Shown here one piece after another: positions 1-6,337 of a DNA stretch of 25,729 nt. The first letter of the stretch is position 1, and the number at the start of each line of letters is the position of its first letter. The position numbers and the translations under genes were made by a program. The notes beneath the pieces were generated by a model, which was given only the letters and a program-made list of their open reading frames with translations, was not told the origin of the DNA and searched no databases. The stretch is taken from positions 1 through 25,729 of the forward strand of contig JBDLTZ010000149.1 in assembly GCA_039805565.1 (NCBI GenBank). Direction: 5' to 3'. Origin of the DNA: CALJIC01 sp039805565 (lineage in GTDB: Bacteria > Chloroflexota > Chloroflexia > Chloroflexales > Roseiflexaceae).

Positions 1-902
1 GGCGCCGCGCCGGCAAGGGCGCACACGTGATCACCAGCGCCGTGGAGCACCACGCCGTCCTCCACGCGGTGGAGTGGCTGCAGCCGCTCGGCTTCGAGAT
101 GACGGTGCTGCCGGTGGACGCGCATGGCCTGGTGCGGCCCGAGGACCTGCGCGCAGCCATGCGGCCCGACACGGTCCTGGTGTCGATCATGTACGCGAAC
201 AATGAGGTCGGCACGGTGCAGCCGCTGGCGCAGCTGGGGGCGATCTGCCGCGAGCACGGCGTGCCCTTCCACACCGACGCGGTGCAGGCGCCGGGCTCGC
301 TGCCGCTGGACGTGAACGCGCTCAACGTGGACCTGATGACGATCGCGGCGCACAAGTTCTACGGCCCAAAGGGCGTGGGGGCGCTGTACGTGCGGCGCGG
401 GACGCCGCTGATGCCGCTGCTCAGCGGCGGCGGCCAGGAGCGGCGGCTGCGCGCGGGCACGGAGAACGTGGCGGGGATCGTGGGGCTGGCGGCGGCGCTG
501 CGGCGGGTTGAGGATCGTCGCTCCGAGTATGCCGCGCGCTGCGCCGCCCTGCGCGACCGGCTGGTGTCGGGCGTGCTCGAGCTGGTGCCCCACACGGTGC
601 TCAACGGTCACCCGACGATGCGGCTGCCGAACAACGCCAGCATCACCTTCGACGATGTGGAGGGGGAGAGCGTGCTGCTGCTGCTGGACCAGCACGGCAT
701 CGCTGCGTCAAGCGGCTCGGCCTGCACCAGCGGCTCGCTGGAGGCCTCGCACGTCTTGCTGGCGCTCGGGCTGCCGCACGACCGGGCGCTCGGGGCGGTG
801 CGCTTCAGCGTGGGTCGCGCCACCGCCGACGAGGACGTGGATGCGCTGCTGGAGGTGCTGCCGGGGGTGATCGCGCAGCTCAGGGCTGTAGCTGCGCGCT
901 AG
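1..902 (+). CDS. Cysteine desulfurase (NifS/IscS family), 5' end missing
   Basis: A PLP-dependent enzyme that takes sulfur from L-cysteine for Fe-S cluster and thio-cofactor assembly in the cytoplasm. The frame is open to the left edge: codons 3-26 read RRAGKGAH before the first apparent start, a GTG at 27 that is an internal valine. About 100 N-terminal residues of a usual 380-400 residue protein are therefore missing. What is visible is typical: TSAVEHHAVLH, the PLP-lysine motif AAHKFYGPKG (Lys codon 354-356), and the catalytic loop SSGSACTSGSLEASHVL (Cys codon 722-724), which marks a group I (NifS/IscS) enzyme. The TAG stop at 900-902 overlaps the TAG of the convergent anti-sigma gene. No scaffold or other Fe-S gene follows. 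NifS versus IscS cannot be decided from this fragment. Confidence 0.95.
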   Translation, partial: RRAGKGAHVITSAVEHHAVLHAVEWLQPLGFEMTVLPVDAHGLVRPEDLRAAMRPDTVLVSIMYANNEVGTVQPLAQLGAICREHGVPFHTDAVQAPGSLPLDVNALNVDLMTIAAHKFYGPKGVGALYVRRGTPLMPLLSGGGQERRLRAGTENVAGIVGLAAALRRVEDRRSEYAARCAALRDRLVSGVLELVPHTVLNGHPTMRLPNNASITFDDVEGESVLLLLDQHGIAASSGSACTSGSLEASHVLLALGLPHDRALGAVRFSVGRATADEDVDALLEVLPGVIAQLRAVAAR

Positions 903-1660
903 GCCCCCACCGCCTCGCCCACGATGATCGGGGCGGTGGTGGGCCCAGGGCTCCCCTCCGGCCCTGGCTCGTCCGTCACTGCGAAGACTGTGCCCGCGTC
1001 GGTGGCCCCCGCGGGCAGCGTCGCCAGCGCGTACCCCTCCTCATTTACCTGGAACGTCCCGGCGCTCACCGGCGCTTCCTGACCATGGATGCGCCAGAGC
1101 TGGTAGACGCGGCCGGGTGCTAGCGGCGGGAGCTGCGCGGCGATCAGTGTCTCGCCGCTCGGCGTCCGCAGCACGGTTCCGCGCCCTCCCTCGCCCGCCA
1201 GGCCTGCCACCACCTCGGAGCCCGCCACCACCTCGGCGATCTGCTGCTGCTGCGCGAGCGCTCGCTGCAGCTCGGTCTGGGCCTGCGCCAGCTCCTGCCG
1301 TGTGGCCCCTAGCTGTCCCCACATCAGCACGATCCCCAGCACCAGCGCGGCTGAGAGCGCTCCCAGCCCGAGAGACAGGCGCCGCCACAGCCCGGGCTTC
1401 ACCCCCGCGCGTTGGGCTGGCCTCGGCGCAGGGCGCCCCGTCGCGTGCGCCAGGGTCCGCTCCCGTAGATCCGCCGGCGGGGGCGGGTCGGGCAGCGCGT
1501 AGGGCAGCTTATCGAGTGCGGCGCGCAGATCGGCCAGCGTAGCGCGCAGCTCCGGTCGCTCCGCGAGGAGGCGGTCGGCGCGCTCGGACTCCTCGGGGCC
1601 GAGCTCGTCGAGCGCGTAGGCGATCAGCAGGTCCATCTCTTTGTCGGAGGGTGTCGTCAT
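899..1660 (-). CDS. Anti-sigma factor, RskA-like, single-pass membrane protein
   Basis: 253 residues. Residues 1-75 form an acidic helical region (LIAYALDELGPEESERADRL) of the kind that binds an ECF sigma factor. It lacks the HxxxCxxC zinc signature of ZAS domains. A membrane helix lies at about 96-114. A Gln/Ala-rich coiled-coil stretch follows (about 116-142), then an extracytoplasmic RskA C-terminal domain (about 145-250) with the family pattern APGRVYQLWRI and TVFAVTDEPGPEGSPGPT. The gene starts 33 nt after the sigma gene on the same strand, so it is almost certainly co-transcribed and likely holds that sigma factor inactive at the membrane. The region before ATG 1660 has only a weak purine stretch; a second ATG eight codons in is possible. 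Confidence 0.9.
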   Translation of the reverse strand: MTTPSDKEMDLLIAYALDELGPEESERADRLLAERPELRATLADLRAALDKLPYALPDPPPPADLRERTLAHATGRPAPRPAQRAGVKPGLWRRLSLGLGALSAALVLGIVLMWGQLGATRQELAQAQTELQRALAQQQQIAEVVAGSEVVAGLAGEGGRGTVLRTPSGETLIAAQLPPLAPGRVYQLWRIHGQEAPVSAGTFQVNEEGYALATLPAGATDAGTVFAVTDEPGPEGSPGPTTAPIIVGEAVGA

Positions 1661-1693
1661 AGTCGGGCCGTTTCCAAGGAGCGGCCTGGCACA

Positions 1694-2374
1694 CTACTCC
1701 GCGTGCGGGTGGAGCAGGTCGCGCAGCTTCAGCAGGCCGAGTCGTAGGCGGGTCTTAATCGTACCGAGCGGCTCACCGGTGGCCTTCGCGATCTCGTCGC
1801 GGGTGAGGCCGCCGTAGTAGGCCAGCTCGACAGCCTGGCGCTGTGGCGGCGGCAGGGTGCCCAGCGCACCGCGCACCGCATCGCGCAGGTCCGAGCTGAC
1901 GGCGTCATTCTCGGGGCCGGAGTCGCCGCTGGGCAGGGTCGGGTCCAGCGCGTGCTCGCGAGACCTGGCGCGCTCGCGCTTGCTGCGCGTGGCGTCGATC
2001 GCCCGGTGGCGCGCGATCCCCAGCAGCCAGGACGAGAACGCCGAGCCGTGCTGGAACCCCGCGGCGCTCTGCCAGACCGCCTGGAAGACATCCTGCACCA
2101 CCTCCTCGGCCGTCTCGCGGTCCCCCGTGACGCGCAGGGCCACCGCGTAGACCAGGCGGATGTAGCGGTCGTACAGCACGCCGAGCGCGCGCTCATCGCG
2201 CCGGACCACCAGGCGCACAAGATCCTCGTCCCGCAGGGCGCCGAGATCCGCGCCGGGTACGCTGGCTTGCTCCACGCTGCGCGTGCCTTCTTCTACGAGT
2301 GGCTGTCTGCTCAGGAGCATAGTATACATGCCCATGTCCGGTGTCGGGTTGTCTGTGCTTTCTTCGTCGTTCAC
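1694..2374 (-). CDS. ECF RNA polymerase sigma factor, SigK-like
   Basis: 226 residues, promoter-recognition subunit of RNA polymerase. Region 2 is clear (LYDRYIRLVYAVALRVTGD, then AEEVVQDVFQAVWQ and SSWLLGIARHRAIDATRSKR). Region 4 ends the protein (LPPPQRQAVELAYYGGLTRD, then EIAKATGEPLGTIKTRLRLG). The pairing with an RskA-type anti-sigma suggests the SigK-like ECF group. The start is a GTG at 2374 preceded by GGAGG with 8 nt spacing; that ribosome site is the 3' arm of a hairpin (see 2376-2418). The N-terminal 35-40 residues have no sigma homology I recognise, and ATG codons at residues 14, 16 and 19 are alternative starts. A ferritin-like gene lies 64 nt upstream on the same strand and may share the transcript. 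Confidence 0.93.
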   Translation of the reverse strand: MNDEESTDNPTPDMGMYTMLLSRQPLVEEGTRSVEQASVPGADLGALRDEDLVRLVVRRDERALGVLYDRYIRLVYAVALRVTGDRETAEEVVQDVFQAVWQSAAGFQHGSAFSSWLLGIARHRAIDATRSKRERARSREHALDPTLPSGDSGPENDAVSSDLRDAVRGALGTLPPPQRQAVELAYYGGLTRDEIAKATGEPLGTIKTRLRLGLLKLRDLLHPHAE

Positions 2375-2375
2375 A

Positions 2376-2418
2376 GCAGAAGCCTCCGCGTGGCGCGTGG
2401 TGACACGGAGGCCTCTGC
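2376..2418 (-). promoter_or_regulatory. Hairpin covering the ribosome binding site of the ECF sigma gene
   Basis: Two 13-nt arms, 2376-2388 and 2406-2418, are complementary at 12 of 13 positions (GCAGAAGCCTCCG and CGGAGGCCTCTGC), with a 17-nt loop. In the minus-strand transcript the downstream arm contains the GGAGG that serves GTG 2374. The folded form would hide the ribosome site. There is no T-run after it, so it is a poor intrinsic terminator. Confidence 0.6.
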
Positions 2419-2438
2419 ATAAACCGGTCCAGTGATGT

Positions 2439-3155
2439 TTAGAAGACGTTGAGGAACACCGGCACCTCGATGGCCTTCATGTCGCCCACGAGCTGCATGA
2501 TCGCCTCCTCGCCGGGGAAGGGCACTGGGCCGACGAAGCCGCTGCCGCCCTGGAGGAACGGCGCGAGGGTAGGCGCGGCGTCGGAGACGTTGTAGTAGAT
2601 CGGGGCGGGCAGGCCGTTGGGGTTCGGAATCTGGCCGCCGATCAGCCGGGAGAGCGCCAGGTGCTCGGCCTCTGTGGCGGCGTGCTGGGCGGTGGTGGCG
2701 GCCAGGCGCGGGTTGCCGAGCTCGGCGAAGCGGCGCGTGGCCGCCAGGTAGGCCCCGGTGAAGGCCGTCTCGGCGGTGGTGAAGGTGGCGGTGTTCACGG
2801 CCTTGCTGCTGAGGAAGTTGGCCGGGGTGTAGAACCTGTCGGCCAGCGACCGGCCGCCCAAGCTCTGTAGAATCTTGAGATGGTACAGCTCGGAGCTCAT
2901 GGCCAGCTTCAGGTAAGCGATGGCGCTATCGCTGAAGCCCAGCGGGTTGTTCATGATCGTGTAGTAGTAGCTGGTGGCGGCCAGGGTCTCGGCGGTGGCG
3001 GCCAGGTTCGCGATCGTGGCTACATCGTCGTTGGCATTGTGCGCCGCGTAGGCCTCCTTCAGGCCGAAGGCGTGGGTGAAGCTCAGTGCCGCGGCGGCGC
3101 CGGCCACCGCGCCGACGCCCTTGATGAACCCGCGGCGTGTGCTCTGCTTCGTCAT
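2439..3155 (-). CDS. Tat-exported ferritin-like protein
   Basis: 238 residues from ATG 3155, chosen because AAGGA lies 7 nt upstream (minus-strand 3169-3163). An in-frame ATG at 3173 lies before that site. The N-terminus is a twin-arginine signal: STRRGFIKG followed by a small hydrophobic stretch to about residue 30. The mature part is a four-helix ferritin-like domain with four candidate di-iron ligand sites, numbered from ATG 3155: Glu56 (AETLAATSYYY), Glu89/His92 (SSELYHLKIL), Glu129 (TAETAFTGAYLAA) and Glu162/His165 (ATEAEHLALS). Family knowledge suggests an exported di-iron protein, perhaps in iron or oxidant handling; the substrate is unknown. Folded export through Tat fits a metalloprotein. 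It precedes the ECF sigma gene on the same strand and could be co-transcribed with it. Confidence 0.85.
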   Translation of the reverse strand: MTKQSTRRGFIKGVGAVAGAAAALSFTHAFGLKEAYAAHNANDDVATIANLAATAETLAATSYYYTIMNNPLGFSDSAIAYLKLAMSSELYHLKILQSLGGRSLADRFYTPANFLSSKAVNTATFTTAETAFTGAYLAATRRFAELGNPRLAATTAQHAATEAEHLALSRLIGGQIPNPNGLPAPIYYNVSDAAPTLAPFLQGGSGFVGPVPFPGEEAIMQLVGDMKAIEVPVFLNVF

Positions 3156-3258
3156 GGGAGTATCCTTTCGCATCAGTCCCGCCCCTCGGCGGGCCCCTCT
3201 CCTCGTGCGCCGCTTCGTTGCGGCCCTCGAAAGACAGTGCGAAGGAACTCCGCAGATG

Positions 3259-3279
3259 GATCTCTCGGATCAGGAGATC
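3259..3279. other. Short inverted repeat around the YigZ stop codon
   Basis: GATCTC (3259-3264) and GAGATC (3274-3279) form a 6-bp stem with a 9-nt loop that contains the stop codon of the IMPACT-family gene. There is no T-run. It could weakly end or pause that transcript. The remaining 3156-3258 interval should hold the ferritin-gene promoter, but I see no convincing hexamers there. Confidence 0.25.
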
Positions 3280-3890
3280 TCTTCGACGACCGCCTGGCCA
3301 GCGGTAGCCTCGCGCAGCTCAAGCGCCAGCCCGGCCACCCGCGCCAGCGGCAGTGTGACGAAGAGGGTCACGTCGGCGGCAAAGTCCTCGTCGGTGATCA
3401 CGCCCTCGTGGGCGGCGATCAGGCGGCGGGCGGGCTCGAAGGCGGCGTAGCTGATCGAGACGGCCAGGGTGCGCCGCTCGATTTTTTCCTCGCGCGGGAG
3501 GGCCGTCAGCACCGCCTTGGTCGTGTCGCCGTAGGCCTGCACCAGTCCGCCGGTGCCGAGCAGTGTGCCGCCGAAGTAGCGCGTGATCACCACCACCACG
3601 TCCCCGAGGCCGCTGCCGCGCACCACGGCGAGCGCGGGGCGCCCGGCCGTGCCGGAGGGCTCGCCGTCGTCGCTCATGCCCTCGGTCTTGCTGGCGCCGT
3701 GTCCGATCACGTAGGCCGGCACGTGGTGCGTGGCGTCGGGCATCTCGGCGCGCACCGCGGCGATGAAGGCTTTGGCCTCGTCCACTGTGGCGGCGGGGCC
3801 GGCGGTGCCGATGAAGCGTGAGTTGACGAAGCGCAGCTCGACGCGGGCGCGGCCGGCGGGGACCCACTTCTGGGCTGGGGAGGTGGACAT
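3270..3890 (-). CDS. IMPACT/YigZ family protein (UPF0029)
   Basis: 206 residues. The conserved UPF0029/Impact domain is plain: RFIGTAGPAATVDEAKAFIA, ATHHVPAYVIG, SDDGEPSGTAGRPAL and VVVVITRYFGGTLLGTGGLV. A C-terminal DUF1949-type ferredoxin-fold domain follows (about 140-206). The family is cytoplasmic and tied to ribosome or translation-factor control in other organisms; the bacterial biochemical role is not settled. The frame stays open far upstream, but ATG 3890 begins the family-length protein (MSTSPAQKWVPAGRARVE) and lies 39 nt after a TACAAT box, so longer starts are rejected. It is divergent from the glycosyltransferase gene with 86 nt between the starts. Confidence 0.9.
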   Translation of the reverse strand: MSTSPAQKWVPAGRARVELRFVNSRFIGTAGPAATVDEAKAFIAAVRAEMPDATHHVPAYVIGHGASKTEGMSDDGEPSGTAGRPALAVVRGSGLGDVVVVITRYFGGTLLGTGGLVQAYGDTTKAVLTALPREEKIERRTLAVSISYAAFEPARRLIAAHEGVITDEDFAADVTLFVTLPLARVAGLALELREATAGQAVVEEIS

Positions 3891-3928
3891 AGCTGAGAGT
3901 GCCTCGCGCTGATCAGTTCTGCGCTGTG

Positions 3929-3934
3929 ATTGTA
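3929..3934 (-). promoter_or_regulatory. Candidate -10 box for the IMPACT-family gene
   Basis: The minus strand reads TACAAT here, 38 nt before ATG 3890. No good -35 hexamer is visible at the usual distance. Confidence 0.4.
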
Positions 3935-3962
3935 CCATCGCCCTGCCCCTGGCCGCTTCGGG

Positions 3963-3968
3963 TATAAT
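3963..3968 (+). promoter_or_regulatory. -10 box of a probably leaderless glycosyltransferase mRNA
   Basis: TATAAT ends 8 nt before ATG 3977. A start of transcription about 7 nt after the box would fall at 3974-3976, at or next to the start codon, leaving no room for a ribosome binding site. The -35 position is GC-rich and unremarkable. Confidence 0.55.
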
Positions 3969-3976
3969 GCTCGACC

Positions 3977-6313
3977 ATGCAACGTGACGAGCCACTCGAA
4001 CTCCCCGCCGAGCCAGCAGCTCGCGCCCCTCGCCGCGTGCCGCCCTGGCTTCCGCCCGTGCTTCCCGGCGCGTTTGCGGCGCTGCTGTTTCTGGCCCTGG
4101 CGCTGGGCTCTGGCGCGCTTGGCCCACTGGCCCGCCCGCTCCAGCTTGCGCTCGCGCTGGGCCTTGTGGCGTCCGCTGCGGCCCGCCCCCGCGCCCGCTC
4201 CCTCCTGCGTACGCTCGCCGCGCACTCCGCCCTGTCGCACTACGCCGCGCTGGTCGGCGTGACGCTCCTGGCGCTGTTTCTCCGCACCTGGGGGCTGCGC
4301 TTCGGCCTGCCGTACCTCGAGCACCCCGACGAGTGGGCCGTGGCCGATGAGGCCGCCCGCATGCTGCAGACCGGCGATTACCGGCCGACCAAGTGGGACT
4401 ACCCGACGCTATACATGTACCTGCAGGTGGGGGTGGCGGCGGCGCACTACCTGTGGGGCGTGGGCGCCGGGCTGTACCGCGACCTGGGCGACCTCCAGCC
4501 GCAGCACTACTACCCGTGGATGCGCGCGCTGACGGCGGCGCTCGGCACGGCGGCGGTGCCACTGACCTACCTGCTCGGCCGTACGCTCTACGGTCGCGCC
4601 GTGGGCCTGGCTGGCGCCGCGCTGCTCGCGGTGATGCCGGTGGCCGTAGGGGACGCTCACTATGTCACCACCGACACGCCGGCGATGTTCTTCACGCTGG
4701 CGGCGTTCCTGATGATCGCGCGGCTGGGGTGTGGCGAAGCCACACCCCAGCCGGAACAAAAAGACCTTTCCGGAGGAGCTGCGCCCCTCCCGGCCTCCCC
4801 ACAGGAGCGCAAGGTTGTTCTCGCAGGAACGAGGTGGCCCCGCTCCTCTCCCGTGGCAGGCAGAGGGGAGCTCCTGTTCACCGCGCTGCTGGCCGGGCTG
4901 CTCACCGGGCTGGCCGCCGCCACGAAGTACAACGTCGCCGCGCTGGTGGTGGCCCTGGCCGCGGCGATTGTGTTCGCCCGCCGGCGACCGACGGCGGGCG
5001 AAGGGCCGCAGTCTTTCGGCGTTGGTTCTTGGTCTCTGGCCGCCTCAGCCGCCCTTGGCATCCTGCTCGGCTTCACGCTCGGCATGCCGCTCTGGCTCGC
5101 GGAGCTGCGGAACGTGCTCGAGGGGCTGGCATCGATCGTCGTCCACTACCGCATCGAGGGGCACCCGGGAGCTGAGTCGAGCCGCCCGGCCCTGTTCTAC
5201 TGGGGCGCGCTGGCGAACGAGGGGCTGCTGGTTGCCTCGGCGATGCTCGCCGGCCTGCTGCTGGCGTTCGTGCGCCGCCGCCGCGCCGACCTGCTGGTGC
5301 TGGCGTTCGTCGTGCCCACGGTGCTCCAGCTCACCGGCGTGAAGGTGGTGTTCTTCCGCAACCTGATGCCGCTGCTACCCTTCCTGTGCCTGCTGGCGGC
5401 CGCGGCGCTGGCGGCGCTGGTGAGCTACCGCCGAACAGTGGTTGACGACGGGCCGACGACGTACCAAGGTCGGTGGCCGGTGGTCGGTGGCCGGTGGTCG
5501 GTGGCCGGTGGTCGAGGCGTCCTCATGGCGCTGGCGGTGGCCCTGGTCGCCGCCGAGCCGCTCGCGCAGGCCCTGCACGACGAGCAGCTGCGTGCGCGCC
5601 CCACCACCCGCGTGCTGGCGACCGAGTGGGTTGAGACGAACGCCCCTGCCGGTGCGCGCGTCTGGCTGGAGGACGGCACGCTGCTTCTCTCCGGCGACCT
5701 GCGGGTGGAGGGTGGGCGGCCGATCACTTCTCATCCGCCGGAGTGGTACCGCGAGCGGGGTTTCCGCTACCTGGTGGCGCTCATGGACCGCGACGACAAG
5801 GACCCCGCGCTGCTGGCGGCCTTCGGGGAGCCGGCGATGCGCTTCGAGCGGGCCGGCGAGCGCCACGGCCCGACGCTGGCGGTGTACGACACCGGCGCTG
5901 GGGATGTCTCGCGGGAGCCGCGCACGCCGTCGGGGGCCACCCTCGGCTCCGGGGCGCTGGTGCTGGAGGGCTTCCGCCACCCGGGCGAGGTGCGCGCAGG
6001 CGAGGTGCTGCCGCTCGCGCTCTACTGGCAGGCCGCGCGGCCGCTCCCGGCCGACTATACCGTCTTCGTGCACCTGGTGGATGCCCAGGGCGCCAAGGCC
6101 GCGCAGCGTGACCTGCCGCCGCTCGAGGGGCGCGTGCCGACCAGCCGGTGGGCGGTGGGCGAGCTCATCCGCGACGACCAGGACCTGGTGGTGCCGGCGG
6201 GGGTGGCGCCGGGGAGCTACCGGCTGCTGGTGGGGATGTACGATGCGGCGACGCTGGCATCGATCACCGACGGGGGGCCGATCGACCTGGGGGAGATCAC
6301 GGTGACGCGCTAG
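3977..6313 (+). CDS. GT-C family membrane glycosyltransferase (GT39/ArnT-like) with C-terminal beta domain
   Basis: 778 residues, polytopic. GT-C enzymes move sugars from polyprenyl-phosphate donors at the outer face of the membrane. The first extracytoplasmic loop has the acidic signature LEHPDEWAVADEA (Asp118/Glu119) and then KWDYPTLYMYLQ, typical of the PMT/ArnT/GT39 group. About ten hydrophobic helices run to about residue 540. The C-terminal 130 residues (ALYWQAARPLPADYTVFVHL to the end) form a soluble beta domain seen attached to Chloroflexota enzymes of this type. Two segments look foreign: residues about 249-298 (4721-4870, rich in Pro/Gly and inverted repeats) and about 490-514 (RWPVVGGRWSVAGGR, a heptamer array). 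Both keep the frame. The acceptor is unknown. The stop lies in an inverted repeat shared with the convergent kinase gene. Confidence 0.85.
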   Translation: MQRDEPLELPAEPAARAPRRVPPWLPPVLPGAFAALLFLALALGSGALGPLARPLQLALALGLVASAAARPRARSLLRTLAAHSALSHYAALVGVTLLALFLRTWGLRFGLPYLEHPDEWAVADEAARMLQTGDYRPTKWDYPTLYMYLQVGVAAAHYLWGVGAGLYRDLGDLQPQHYYPWMRALTAALGTAAVPLTYLLGRTLYGRAVGLAGAALLAVMPVAVGDAHYVTTDTPAMFFTLAAFLMIARLGCGEATPQPEQKDLSGGAAPLPASPQERKVVLAGTRWPRSSPVAGRGELLFTALLAGLLTGLAAATKYNVAALVVALAAAIVFARRRPTAGEGPQSFGVGSWSLAASAALGILLGFTLGMPLWLAELRNVLEGLASIVVHYRIEGHPGAESSRPALFYWGALANEGLLVASAMLAGLLLAFVRRRRADLLVLAFVVPTVLQLTGVKVVFFRNLMPLLPFLCLLAAAALAALVSYRRTVVDDGPTTYQGRWPVVGGRWSVAGGRGVLMALAVALVAAEPLAQALHDEQLRARPTTRVLATEWVETNAPAGARVWLEDGTLLLSGDLRVEGGRPITSHPPEWYRERGFRYLVALMDRDDKDPALLAAFGEPAMRFERAGERHGPTLAVYDTGAGDVSREPRTPSGATLGSGALVLEGFRHPGEVRAGEVLPLALYWQAARPLPADYTVFVHLVDAQGAKAAQRDLPPLEGRVPTSRWAVGELIRDDQDLVVPAGVAPGSYRLLVGMYDAATLASITDGGPIDLGEITVTR
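4721..4753. repeat. Perfect 15-bp inverted repeat inside the glycosyltransferase gene
   Basis: CGGCTGGGGTGTGGC (4721-4735) and its exact complement (4739-4753) flank the 3-nt loop GAA. So stable a hairpin inside a membrane-protein coding region, translated as RLGCGEATPQP, is atypical. It looks like a dispersed palindromic (REP/MITE-like) element captured in frame. Confidence 0.8.
4801..4877. repeat. Nested inverted repeats, second part of the in-gene insertion
   Basis: ACAGGAGC (4801-4808) pairs exactly with GCTCCTGT (4870-4877). Inside it GCTCCTCTC (4842-4850) pairs with GAGGGGAGC (4863-4871) at 8 of 9 positions; the last two arms share a base or two. With 4721-4753 this marks a non-family insert of about 150 bp between two membrane helices. 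Confidence 0.55.
5468..5516 (+). repeat. In-gene heptamer array, alternating GGTCGGT / GGCCGGT
   Basis: Seven units of 7 bp in perfect register: GGTCGGT and GGCCGGT alternate three times and the seventh unit is GGTCGAG. It can also be read as three perfect copies of a 14-mer. It is translated within the glycosyltransferase between two membrane segments. Confidence 0.9.
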
Positions 6314-6337
6314 GGCGAAACGCCACACTTCGCCCTA
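6311..6337. terminator. Symmetric inverted repeat holding both convergent stop codons
   Basis: TAGGGCGAA (6311-6319) and TTCGCCCTA (6329-6337) are perfect complements with a 9-nt loop. The TAG stop of the glycosyltransferase (6311-6313) and the TAG stop of the kinase on the other strand (6335-6337) are the two ends of the stem. It is placed like a bidirectional terminator but has no clear T-run, so it may be a dispersed palindromic repeat. Confidence 0.55.

Noticed and set aside
3891..4562. Long N-terminal extension of the IMPACT-family frame
   Set aside because: It would overlap the divergent glycosyltransferase and its promoter; the extension is Arg/Ala/Pro low complexity, while the family protein starts at 3890.
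4721..4877. An insertion sequence in the glycosyltransferase gene
   Set aside because: No transposase frame and no target duplication can be seen; it is treated as a small palindromic element.
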